From assembly GCA_024643625.1 (NCBI GenBank), contig JAHEMO010000004.1, positions 1 to 48,445 of the forward strand: DNA of 48,445 nt. Direction: 5' to 3'. Every line of letters begins with the position of its first letter. Positions within the stretch are counted from its first letter, which is position 1. The DNA is from Chitinophagaceae bacterium. Lineage in GTDB: Bacteria; Bacteroidota; Bacteroidia; Chitinophagales; Chitinophagaceae. Shown in pieces: positions 9,442-17,706 of the stretch. The notes below the pieces were generated by a model. That model did not search any database and had not been told where the DNA came from. It saw nothing but the letters and a program-made list of their open reading frames with translations. The position numbers and the translations under genes are program-made.

Positions 9442-11340
9442 CTACATCCGTTCAGGTGCAGTAATTCCTAGTATGTGCAAGGCATTTCGCAGCGTTATGG
9501 CACAAAGTGCACATATGTGCAGGCGAAATATTCTTTTCTCTTCTGACTCGGCATAGGCCACCGAATGCTCTGCATAGAACCCATTAAATAATTTAGCCAA
9601 TTGATAGGCATACATCCCAGCGAGCGACGGGTTCATTTCGCGCCGCGCATCTTCTATTATGCCCGGCCATTGTTCCAATTTTACCAATAATTGTTTTTCA
9701 AGATTGGCAATATCTGCAGGCTTCATTAATGCGGGCAAATGGGCTCCGTTTAGCGATTTGCGTAATACACTTTGGATACGTGCATAGGTATATTGAATAA
9801 AAGGTCCGGTTACGCCATGGAAATCAATTGACTCTTCAGGATTAAACACCATGCGCTTGCGTGCATCTACCCGAAGCAGGTAATATTTAAGCGCACCCAT
9901 GCTCAGCATTTGGTAGAGCGATGTAAGCTCATCTGCAGAAAAATCGTCAACCTTTCCCAGTTCCGCAGTTTTGGCTGCGGCTACCTTTTCCATTTCATCG
10001 CAAAGATCATCGGCATCTACCACCGTGCCCTCACGACTTTTCATTCTGCCGCCCGGCAATTCTACCATACCATAGCTTAGGTGATGAATACCTTTTGCAA
10101 ATGGCATACCCAATTTCATACAAATGGCCTTTAGCACCTGCATATGGTAGTTCTGTTCGTCGCCAATCACATAAATGCTTTCCTCCATCGGAAAATCTTC
10201 ATGTTTTTTTCGCGCCAAACCAATATCCTGCGTGATGTATACCGATGTGCCATCTTTACGCAGTACCAGCTTTTCATCAAGGCCTTCTGCCTCCAGATTT
10301 ATCCAAACGCTATTGTCTGCTTTGCGATAAAATACACCCTTTTGCAATCCTTCCTCTACATAGGATTTGCCAAGCAAATAAGTATTGCTTTCATAATACA
10401 CTTTATCAAAACTGTTGCCTATCCGATTATAAGTTTCATCAAAGCCGTCGTACACCCAATTATTCATCATTTCCCAAACGGCCAAAGTATCTTCATCACC
10501 ATTTTCCCAGCGCAGCAGCATGGAACGCACTTCCTGCATGAGCACGGTAGCATTGCGAGCCAGATCGTTCAGGTCCGCTTCTGCTTCCTTAAGGCTCTCT
10601 GCATCTAATGTTTCATCTGACAATTTTGCAATGATGGCCCTCGCTGTAATCTTATCAGCTTCAGTATGCAGTACATTGGTGTCTCCGGCAAGAAGTCTTT
10701 GCTGCAAGGGTTGTGCTTCTTCGCGGAGGGCATTTTCAAATTTCACATAGTAATCGCCAACAAAATGATCGCCCTTAATACCGGTTGTGGCGGGCGTTGC
10801 GCCATGGCCAAACTTTTGCCAGGCCAGCATGCTTTTGCAAATATGAATGCCCCTATCATTTACTATACAGGTCCGCATTACATCGTACCCACACCAGGCA
10901 TAGAGTTCGGCCATACTCCATCCCAGAAAAATATTGCGGAGGTGGCCAAGATGCAAGGGCTTATTGGTGTTGGGCGAGGCATATTCCACCATCACTTTCC
11001 TGCCATTGGCGGGCGCTTTGCCATATTTTGCATCTGTGCTGCTTTCCAGTACTTTCAACCAATAGCTATCCTGAAATGAAATATTAAGGAAGCCTTTAAT
11101 TACATTGAAGTCCTTTACGACGCCACTATAGTTTGCCAGAATCCATTCTCCTATTTCGCTGCCCAGTTGCTCAGGGCTTTTGCGCAGCGGTTTAGTCAGG
11201 GTAAAAGTTACCAAAGTATAATCACCGGTAAATTCAGCTTTGGTTTCATTTACGGTAAGCGTTTCGGCATCAGCAGTATGCTGATATAGGGCTTGCAAGG
11301 CTGCTGTTCCCATTTGTTTTACCAAACTAATGGCCTGCAT
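9442..11340 (-). CDS. argS: Arginine--tRNA ligase
   Basis: Class I motif ASPNTNKPLHLGHLRNIFLG (HLGH/HIGH-like), SYGMVELPGGRMKSREGTVVDADDL (KMSKS-equivalent), C-terminal DALR-like anticodon-binding region. Confidence 0.97.
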   Translation of the reverse strand: MQAISLVKQMGTAALQALYQHTADAETLTVNETKAEFTGDYTLVTFTLTKPLRKSPEQLGSEIGEWILANYSGVVKDFNVIKGFLNISFQDSYWLKVLESSTDAKYGKAPANGRKVMVEYASPNTNKPLHLGHLRNIFLGWSMAELYAWCGYDVMRTCIVNDRGIHICKSMLAWQKFGHGATPATTGIKGDHFVGDYYVKFENALREEAQPLQQRLLAGDTNVLHTEADKITARAIIAKLSDETLDAESLKEAEADLNDLARNATVLMQEVRSMLLRWENGDEDTLAVWEMMNNWVYDGFDETYNRIGNSFDKVYYESNTYLLGKSYVEEGLQKGVFYRKADNSVWINLEAEGLDEKLVLRKDGTSVYITQDIGLARKKHEDFPMEESIYVIGDEQNYHMQVLKAICMKLGMPFAKGIHHLSYGMVELPGGRMKSREGTVVDADDLCDEMEKVAAAKTAELGKVDDFSADELTSLYQMLSMGALKYYLLRVDARKRMVFNPEESIDFHGVTGPFIQYTYARIQSVLRKSLNGAHLPALMKPADIANLEKQLLVKLEQWPGIIEDARREMNPSLAGMYAYQLAKLFNGFYAEHSVAYAESEEKRIFRLHICALCAITLRNALHILGITAPERM

Positions 11341-11386
11341 ATGTTAGTCTTTTTTAAAAATTAAAACGATTAGAAGCAGGCTTATA

Positions 11387-11399
11387 CCGCCTGTGGCGG
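11387..11399. repeat. Short perfect inverted repeat CCGCC-TGT-GGCGG
   Basis: Read directly at 11387-11399 in the argS/gtrA divergent intergenic region. Confidence 0.75.
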
Positions 11400-11407
11400 C
11401 AAATGTA
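11400..11407 (-). promoter_or_regulatory. Candidate Bacteroidetes -7 box for argS (TACATTTG)
   Basis: Plus strand CAAATGTA = minus strand TACATTTG, exact match to TAnnTTTG; no clear TTG at the -33 position. Confidence 0.45.
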
Positions 11408-11419
11408 TTGCAATACGGA

Positions 11420-11427
11420 TACCTTTG
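11420..11427 (+). promoter_or_regulatory. Candidate Bacteroidetes -7 box for gtrA (TACCTTTG)
   Basis: Exact TAnnTTTG match at 11420-11427, immediately upstream of the gtrA ATG at 11440; no clear TTG at -33. Confidence 0.4.
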
Positions 11428-11439
11428 CGAGCCTTTATC

Positions 11440-11934
11440 ATGATTGCAAGATTTGTAATATCCGTCATTGATTTTTTTTACCGACCGTTCAGCAAATTGA
11501 TGTCTTTGCAAACCTTCCGGTATGCGGCCTGTGGTGGTGGCAATACGGCATTAGGACTGCTCGTTTTTTTTGTTGGCTACAATTTTTTGTTTCATAAGCA
11601 ACTGGTGCATCTGGGTTCGCTTACGCTTAGCCCGCATATTGCCGCCATGGTACTATCCTTTCTCGTAAGCTTTCCCATTGGGTTTTATCTGGCTCGTTAT
11701 GTAGTTTTTAGTGGCAGTGCGTTGCGGGGCCGGCATCAGCTCGTTCGCTACTTTACCACTACTATGGGTAGCTTACTGCTCAACTATGCCAATCTTAAAA
11801 TAATGGTTGATCTGCTCCACTTCTATCCCACTATAGCACAAAGTATTAATGTGGTTATTGTGGTAACCTTCAGCTACCTCATGCAAAAACATTTTGCATT
11901 TGCCCGCCGCTCGCATGCTGTGCAAAAAACATAA
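11440..11934 (+). CDS. GtrA family membrane protein
   Basis: QTFRYAACGGGNTALGLLVFFVGYNF, four TM segments, FPIGFYLARYVVFSGS, YLMQKHFAFARR. The ORF track starts at a TTG (11425); the ATG at 11440 is the likelier start. Confidence 0.85.
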   Translation: MIARFVISVIDFFYRPFSKLMSLQTFRYAACGGGNTALGLLVFFVGYNFLFHKQLVHLGSLTLSPHIAAMVLSFLVSFPIGFYLARYVVFSGSALRGRHQLVRYFTTTMGSLLLNYANLKIMVDLLHFYPTIAQSINVVIVVTFSYLMQKHFAFARRSHAVQKT

Positions 11935-11948
11935 ACATTACTACCACT

Positions 11949-13418
11949 TTATTTCCCAAGCAAAGAAAGAAAGGGCTCAACACTAATTTGCAATCGCATA
12001 GTACCGTTGCAATAGCCGGATAAGAATATGCCGGAATCAAGCGCCACTAATCTGGTTAGCACTAGTGCTCGTATGGATCCCGACGATTTAACACCGCTGT
12101 ACAATTGACTATTAAGCATACTGTTCAGCGTGGTTTTCAGGCTATCGGTTTTTTCACTTATGTCAATAGTTGTCATATCCTGAAGTTTGCGCAAAATAGT
12201 TTTGTCAAAGAGGCTACTTATGTTTTGAAGAAACTTTTGCTCAAGGTTAATTTGATGATTAAGGCTGTCGAAATATAATTTACTGCCGGCGCTATCCCAT
12301 GCAGGTATGCCGGTAATCGAAAAAATACCCTGCACTCCTTTTGACGCATACATGCTTATGCGAACACCGCGACCTTCACGATTCAGATGCGCAGAATCAA
12401 TCACAATGGTTTTACTGAGAATGCCTTTGCCCAACTCAATTTCCTTTCCGGATATACTCTTGTTGAGCATGGCATCAAGCGAGTCGTAGGGCAAAATTTG
12501 AGAGACATTAATAGCAAAGCCTTCCCGAAATGCAAAATCGCTGAGCAAAGGCAAAGCAGTCTTTTCCGCCCGGGCTACGGGCGAAAGCTCGGGGCGTACA
12601 CTTAGACCTATGCTCATAAACAAACTATCGCGGCGTAGCTGTACGCGGGAAAAGCGCAACGCCTGCGGATGCATGAGCAGCCTGCCAAAACCCGGTACAG
12701 GAAACCCCGTTTGTAAGGTATCCCAAAGCTGCTGCACATAAGGCTTAACCGATGTTGTTTTTAGTATGGCAGCAGTTTCGGCCAGGCTGCCATCTATTTC
12801 CTGCTTCACTTGCGCCACAACGGTTGGCGTAATGTCCAAACCAAAAGCACATATCTCGCACTTATCTAACGGCCGTGGCTTGATGGACTGCAGTTTTACA
12901 TCAATGCTGTAATCCGGCAGTAATCCAAGTGCAGCCGCAAATCCTGCATCTACCCTGCGCTCACTTTCACTACCGGTACCGCAGCTACAAGGCGGCGTCC
13001 ATGGAGTTTTGCCCAATCCGGTGCAAATCCGCGTACTGCCACGTACCAGGTATCGCCCGGTAAATCTTGCCAATAGCACATCATTACCAGCCGAAAAGCT
13101 CATGGGGCCACGTACAAAACGATATTGATATCTTTTGTCGCAACCGTCTTCTACCCAATCGGTAGGATAGTTGGGGCTGGTATATAAAGTGTCAATAAAA
13201 CTATTGGCAAAACGATAAACCGGTTTGAGGTCAATAGCAATAGGAATATCTACATGACTAACGGCTGCTGCCTGTTGTGCCTTAGCATGCATGGCAAAAA
13301 ACTGCCCTAAAAAAATCAATAACAGATGGGGAACAAAAAACTTACGCATCATAGTCCGATTGGCGCAATAAACGTAATGTTTACCATTAGCGTATCCGAT
13401 GCTCAAAAAATACAGCAT
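11949..13418 (-). CDS. DUF4403 family protein
   Basis: Signal peptide followed by DIPIAIDLKPVYRFANSFIDTLY...WVEDGCDKRYQYRFVRGPMSFSAGNDVL; C-terminal lipid-binding-like repeats. The true start may be the ATG ~66-69 nt inside (MMRKFFVPHLLLIF). Confidence 0.75.
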   Translation of the reverse strand: MLYFLSIGYANGKHYVYCANRTMMRKFFVPHLLLIFLGQFFAMHAKAQQAAAVSHVDIPIAIDLKPVYRFANSFIDTLYTSPNYPTDWVEDGCDKRYQYRFVRGPMSFSAGNDVLLARFTGRYLVRGSTRICTGLGKTPWTPPCSCGTGSESERRVDAGFAAALGLLPDYSIDVKLQSIKPRPLDKCEICAFGLDITPTVVAQVKQEIDGSLAETAAILKTTSVKPYVQQLWDTLQTGFPVPGFGRLLMHPQALRFSRVQLRRDSLFMSIGLSVRPELSPVARAEKTALPLLSDFAFREGFAINVSQILPYDSLDAMLNKSISGKEIELGKGILSKTIVIDSAHLNREGRGVRISMYASKGVQGIFSITGIPAWDSAGSKLYFDSLNHQINLEQKFLQNISSLFDKTILRKLQDMTTIDISEKTDSLKTTLNSMLNSQLYSGVKSSGSIRALVLTRLVALDSGIFLSGYCNGTMRLQISVEPFLSLLGK

Positions 13419-13450
13419 ACTGTTTACAAACGGAATAATGGAGCAATCCC

Positions 13451-14251
13451 TTATTGCGATAACACGCTATCAATTACATGATGATATTTACTGAAGGATG
13501 GCAAGTTATTGTGTTTGCCATCTGCAACCAGGTAAAGCGCATCGCCGGGCTTGGTAAATTTTAGTAACCGCGCCATATGATCTACCGGAATCAACTCATC
13601 TCTTGTGCCGTGCAAAATGGTAACCGGTTCGGTGCATCGGCGTAGTTGGGCGTAGGAAGCAATATCGTAGCGTGCAAGAAGGTTTACCGGCAAATAGTAT
13701 AAATAGTTTCCGGCGAGGGTGCTAAGGCTGTAGTAGGGTGTTTCCAATATTAATGCACGGCTATAGTGTTTGGCTGCAACGTAGGTAGCCACACCCGTGC
13801 CCAGGCTTTTGCCATATACCACTATATGATCAGGCGAATACATTGCTGCAGCCATTTTATATAATTGTGTACCGGTTTGTTCCAGCACATCAATACTTAT
13901 TTCGCCGGTGCTGCGTCCATAGCCCGGATAATCTACCATCCAACAGGCATAGCCATTTCTGGTAAAATAGGGAGCGTAAACACTGTAATGTTCTACATTA
14001 AATCTATTGCCGTGAAAGAAAAGCACCACGCCTTTTGTAGCGCCGGAGTCCGGTTCAAATTTCACTACATCCAAAACAGTATTTGCATCAAAAGGAATGG
14101 TAACAGTACTAATTTTTAGCCTGACCGGAAAAGATAGCACATGCCCTGTTGCCAAAGCCTTGGGCTGAAAGAAAAACAAATGCTGGTAGCCATACCACAG
14201 TGCCGCCAGTGACAAATAGCCAAGCAATAGGTATGTAAATTTTGTGCGCAA
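13451..14251 (-). CDS. Alpha/beta hydrolase (tandem paralogue 2), probable TTG start
   Basis: GVVLFFHGNRFN, VDYPGYGRSTGE, GKSLGTGVA nucleophile elbow, HGTRDELIPVDH. TTG at 14251-14249 gives 266 aa, matching the 265-aa neighbour; the ATG-started ORF to 14338 would overlap the upstream gene by 77 nt. Confidence 0.8.
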   Translation of the reverse strand: MRTKFTYLLLGYLSLAALWYGYQHLFFFQPKALATGHVLSFPVRLKISTVTIPFDANTVLDVVKFEPDSGATKGVVLFFHGNRFNVEHYSVYAPYFTRNGYACWMVDYPGYGRSTGEISIDVLEQTGTQLYKMAAAMYSPDHIVVYGKSLGTGVATYVAAKHYSRALILETPYYSLSTLAGNYLYYLPVNLLARYDIASYAQLRRCTEPVTILHGTRDELIPVDHMARLLKFTKPGDALYLVADGKHNNLPSFSKYHHVIDSVLSQ

Positions 14252-14261
14252 ACTGTAGCCT

Positions 14262-15059
14262 TTAATCTTTAAGTATATCGCGGATGAAATTGTGATATTC
14301 CGGATAAGAAGGCAGGTTGTTATGACCACCGCCTTCAATGCGAATGAGGGTTATTTTATCAGGATTAATGCGCTGCAGTTTTTCGCTATGCTTAATGGGG
14401 ATGAGCCAATCGCGGGTGCCATGAATGATATAAGCATGACATCTTACATTACGAATCCAGATATCGGTACGCAATTGGTAGCGTAATAAAAGCCGGTGTG
14501 GCAAAAGGGGTAAAAATCGTTCGGCCACAGCCAGAAAACTATAATATGGCGCATCAAGAATAAGGTAGCGCGGGCTATTGTCACAGGCAATTTTGGTTGC
14601 AAAACCACTACCAATACTCCTGCCATACACAATCAGGTGTTGCTCATCATATTCCGCTTTAAGAGCATCATATACAAATTGCATATCCGTAAGCATTTCC
14701 GGCTCCGATCTTTTGCCGGTGCTCTTTCCAAATCCACGATAGTCTACCAGCACCACATCGTATTGATAGCGGTAAAAATCTTTGGCATACTTGGCCCAGC
14801 CCTTTATGCTGCGGGTATTGCCATGAAAATAAAGGATTAGTCCCTGGGGATTTGGGACATGAAAATGCAGCCCATTAATAACCACTCCCGGTTCCACATT
14901 AAAATTCAGCTCGCGAAATGGCGTATCATACTGATAAACAAAATCCTTAGGCAGTTTCTCCGGTTTGAAAATAAACCGATCCTGCACCAAATAAACAATG
15001 AGGGCAAGCGCTATGTAGCCAAAAATTATATACAACCAAAAGGGTAAAGCCAAAAGCAT
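14262..15059 (-). CDS. Alpha/beta hydrolase (tandem paralogue 1)
   Basis: GLILYFHGNTRSIKGW, VDYRGFGKSTGKRS, GRSIGSGFA, HGTRDWLIPIKHSEKL, GGGHNNLPSYPEYHNFI. Confidence 0.87.
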   Translation of the reverse strand: MLLALPFWLYIIFGYIALALIVYLVQDRFIFKPEKLPKDFVYQYDTPFRELNFNVEPGVVINGLHFHVPNPQGLILYFHGNTRSIKGWAKYAKDFYRYQYDVVLVDYRGFGKSTGKRSEPEMLTDMQFVYDALKAEYDEQHLIVYGRSIGSGFATKIACDNSPRYLILDAPYYSFLAVAERFLPLLPHRLLLRYQLRTDIWIRNVRCHAYIIHGTRDWLIPIKHSEKLQRINPDKITLIRIEGGGHNNLPSYPEYHNFIRDILKD

Positions 15060-15130
15060 GGGTGGTTACAAATGTAGCCTTATGCAGCTACCAATATCCA
15101 ATGGCTGTGTATGGGGGTAACGGTGTTTGT

Positions 15131-15457
15131 TTAGGCAAACAGGTTAGCATTATTATGCCATCTGATCCATTCTTCCACACCACCTTCAAGGTTTTGCAGG
15201 TTATTGTAACCATGCCTTTCCTGCAATTTCTGAATGGCAATGGCGCTCCTAACGCCTTTTCTGCAGTAAATAATTACGACCCCTTCCTTGGGTATCTCCT
15301 GCAAATGATACATAATCTCGCTCAGCACAATAAGCTTTCCGCCAATATTAAAACTGTCGTGTTCGTACACTTCCCTTACATCTATCAGGGTTAAGGATAC
15401 ATCGTCCTGCATCATTTGGTGTAACTGCGCCGCACTCACTTGCTTTACGTCCTGCAT
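15131..15457 (-). CDS. Rhodanese-like domain protein
   Basis: LIDVREVYEHDSFNIGG and active-site loop IIYCRKGVRSAIA. Confidence 0.93.
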   Translation of the reverse strand: MQDVKQVSAAQLHQMMQDDVSLTLIDVREVYEHDSFNIGGKLIVLSEIMYHLQEIPKEGVVIIYCRKGVRSAIAIQKLQERHGYNNLQNLEGGVEEWIRWHNNANLFA

Positions 15458-15472
15458 AAAGTCCTTTTCTGT

Positions 15473-17455
15473 TTACTCTGCATTTATTCGTTCCAATTTC
15501 AAATCGGCCACCGGCGCTACAATCAATGGAAACTTTTCAATAGTTACATAACTCGGATCGAGCCCAAAACCACGCTCTTCGCTCAAACTTATGGATTTTA
15601 GCGCAAAGTAAATTTTCATCATTACATCTTCAAAGAAAGGCAAATCATTATCAGCGCTCATGTATTTTTCCATCACTACAAACTGAAAATCGCCGGTAAT
15701 ATTATTCTTCTCGAGACTCTCGTAACGGCTGGTAATATTTACCTCTTTATTGGCCACCAAGTCTTCAATCACCCTACGGAACATCAGGTTTATTTTGGGC
15801 TCCATCCGGAAGCCAAGTCTGAATTCTACCCGAATAATATCGTTGGGAATGATATGATCTACAGAGTATTCGCAGGTATAGGGGTCGTCAAGCGTATCTA
15901 CATGCACAAACCAGTAAATATCGGCTCGCTTAGGCTTGCGATTGAGTATGCTGTAAATGATTTTGTGCTCAATCTCTTTGGGGTTGTTGGCACTCGTCAT
16001 GTAGATAAGATGTGTGGCAAATTTGGGTACACTCTTATCATTACTGAGTTCCTGAATCTGTGGAATATAATTTTCCAGTCGCACAAATTCCACATAGCGG
16101 TTTTTGATTTTACGAGCCCTGTGCCAGGTGTACATTACCGTAAATATTACCAGGCCGATAATCATGGTGATATAACCGCCGTGCGGGAATTTCTCCATAA
16201 GCGCGGTTATGAAAGACACTTCTATAATGAGGTATACCGTCAGAAAAATCCAGATAATCCAGGGCTTTACCCTATGCATAACCATGTAGTTGGCAAACAA
16301 CAAGGTAGTAGCTATAAAGGTGGTAATAATGGCTAATCCGTATGCGGCTTCCATTTTGCTGGATTCCTGAAAAATGAACACTACCACTACACAGCCCAAA
16401 AACATCATGAGGTTTATGCCGGGAATAAATAATTGCCCTTTTGCCTCTGTAGGATACCTGATTTTCATTTTGGGCCAAAGATTCAGCCGCATGGCTTCGC
16501 TGATAAGTGTAAAAGAACCGGATATCATGGCCTGACTGGCGATAATAGCGGCGAGCGTGGCAACAACCACACCAATCAACACAAACCATTCCGGCATCAA
16601 ATCGTAAAAAGCATTGATGCGCATGGCCTCACGGTTTGCTTTATTTACCAACACACCATTATGGTGGGCAAGCAAACTGGCCCCCTGACCGAAATAGTTA
16701 ATAAGCAGGCAGGTTTTTACAAAAAACCATGAAGTACGAATATTACTTCGGCCACAATGGCCCAAATCGGAATATAAAGCTTCAGCACCGGTCGTGCAGA
16801 GAAAAACAGCACCTAACAACCAAAACCCGTCAGGATAGGTAGCCAGAAATTCAATGGCATAATAAGGGTTAATAGCTTTCAGGATTTTGATATCGTCCAT
16901 GATATGCATGCCCCCTAATATGGCCAGCATGCTAAACCAAACCATCATTATGGGTCCAAACATTTTGCCAATAGAGGCCGTACCAAACTGCTGCATAAAA
17001 AAGAAAGCCACCATTATGCCAAGCACAATCATCATGATGGTTTCCGTAGTAATGCCATGCAAGGCAGGAATCTTGGTCAGTCCTTCAATGGCTGAGGTAA
17101 TTGATATTGGCGGTGTAATGATACCATCTGCCAGAAGTGTGCTGCCACCAATCATAGCAGGAATTACTAACCACTTACGACGGCGCCTAACCAATGCAAA
17201 AAGAGAAAATATACCGCCCTCTCCCCGGTTATCGGCCCGTAGAATGAGCGTCACATATTTAATGGTGGTGAGTAAGGTAATAGTCCAAAGAATGCACGAT
17301 AATGAGCCAATGATGAGGGTATCCGTTACTACTCTTTCACTTATGATGGAATTGAATACATACAAAGGAGATGTACCAATATCACCGTAAATAATGCCTA
17401 ACGCTATTAAAAGCCCGGCGGAGGTTACCCGGCTTAAATCTACCTTATTACTCAC
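15473..17455 (-). CDS. kup: KUP/HAK family potassium transporter
   Basis: GIIYGDIGTSPLYVFNSI, RADNRGEGGIFSLFALVRRR, LADGIITPPISITSAIEGL, GAEALYSDLGHCGRSNIRTSW. Confidence 0.97.
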   Translation of the reverse strand: MSNKVDLSRVTSAGLLIALGIIYGDIGTSPLYVFNSIISERVVTDTLIIGSLSCILWTITLLTTIKYVTLILRADNRGEGGIFSLFALVRRRRKWLVIPAMIGGSTLLADGIITPPISITSAIEGLTKIPALHGITTETIMMIVLGIMVAFFFMQQFGTASIGKMFGPIMMVWFSMLAILGGMHIMDDIKILKAINPYYAIEFLATYPDGFWLLGAVFLCTTGAEALYSDLGHCGRSNIRTSWFFVKTCLLINYFGQGASLLAHHNGVLVNKANREAMRINAFYDLMPEWFVLIGVVVATLAAIIASQAMISGSFTLISEAMRLNLWPKMKIRYPTEAKGQLFIPGINLMMFLGCVVVVFIFQESSKMEAAYGLAIITTFIATTLLFANYMVMHRVKPWIIWIFLTVYLIIEVSFITALMEKFPHGGYITMIIGLVIFTVMYTWHRARKIKNRYVEFVRLENYIPQIQELSNDKSVPKFATHLIYMTSANNPKEIEHKIIYSILNRKPKRADIYWFVHVDTLDDPYTCEYSVDHIIPNDIIRVEFRLGFRMEPKINLMFRRVIEDLVANKEVNITSRYESLEKNNITGDFQFVVMEKYMSADNDLPFFEDVMMKIYFALKSISLSEERGFGLDPSYVTIEKFPLIVAPVADLKLERINAE

Positions 17456-17607
17456 CTGGCTACTTTAAATGGGATCAAAATGGGGTGCATACAATGCTGA
17501 GGCTCAAAAATACAGGGAATTATAGAACTCACTGAATGAAGCACCATTAGTAAGTTACGCACGTTATGTTACTTAAAATGTCCGCAAAGCATTGCAGCGT
17601 GCAAAAA

Positions 17608-17645
17608 ATACCTATAGTGGAGGTATATGCCATGCTATAGTGGAG
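17608..17645. repeat. Two copies of CTATAGTGGAG, each an inverted repeat around ATAGTGG
   Basis: ATACCT-ATAGTGG-AGGTAT at 17608-17626, and GCT-ATAGTGG-AGC within 17634-17646; 23-bp periodicity; in the kup/M16 divergent intergenic region. Confidence 0.7.
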
Positions 17646-17706
17646 CGATGCACAGATGCCATGGTTTTGAAACTGATTGCCTAAACTTGCCAAAAATTGC
17701 CACATC

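Noticed and set aside
10144-10608. 154-aa plus-strand ORF antisense to argS
   Set aside because: Hydrophobic-looking translation is a by-product of the complementary codons of argS; no independent evidence.
17456-17676. Possible c-di-AMP/ydaO-type riboswitch upstream of kup
   Set aside because: Looked for because KUP genes carry it in some phyla, but no matching conserved core was recognised by eye.
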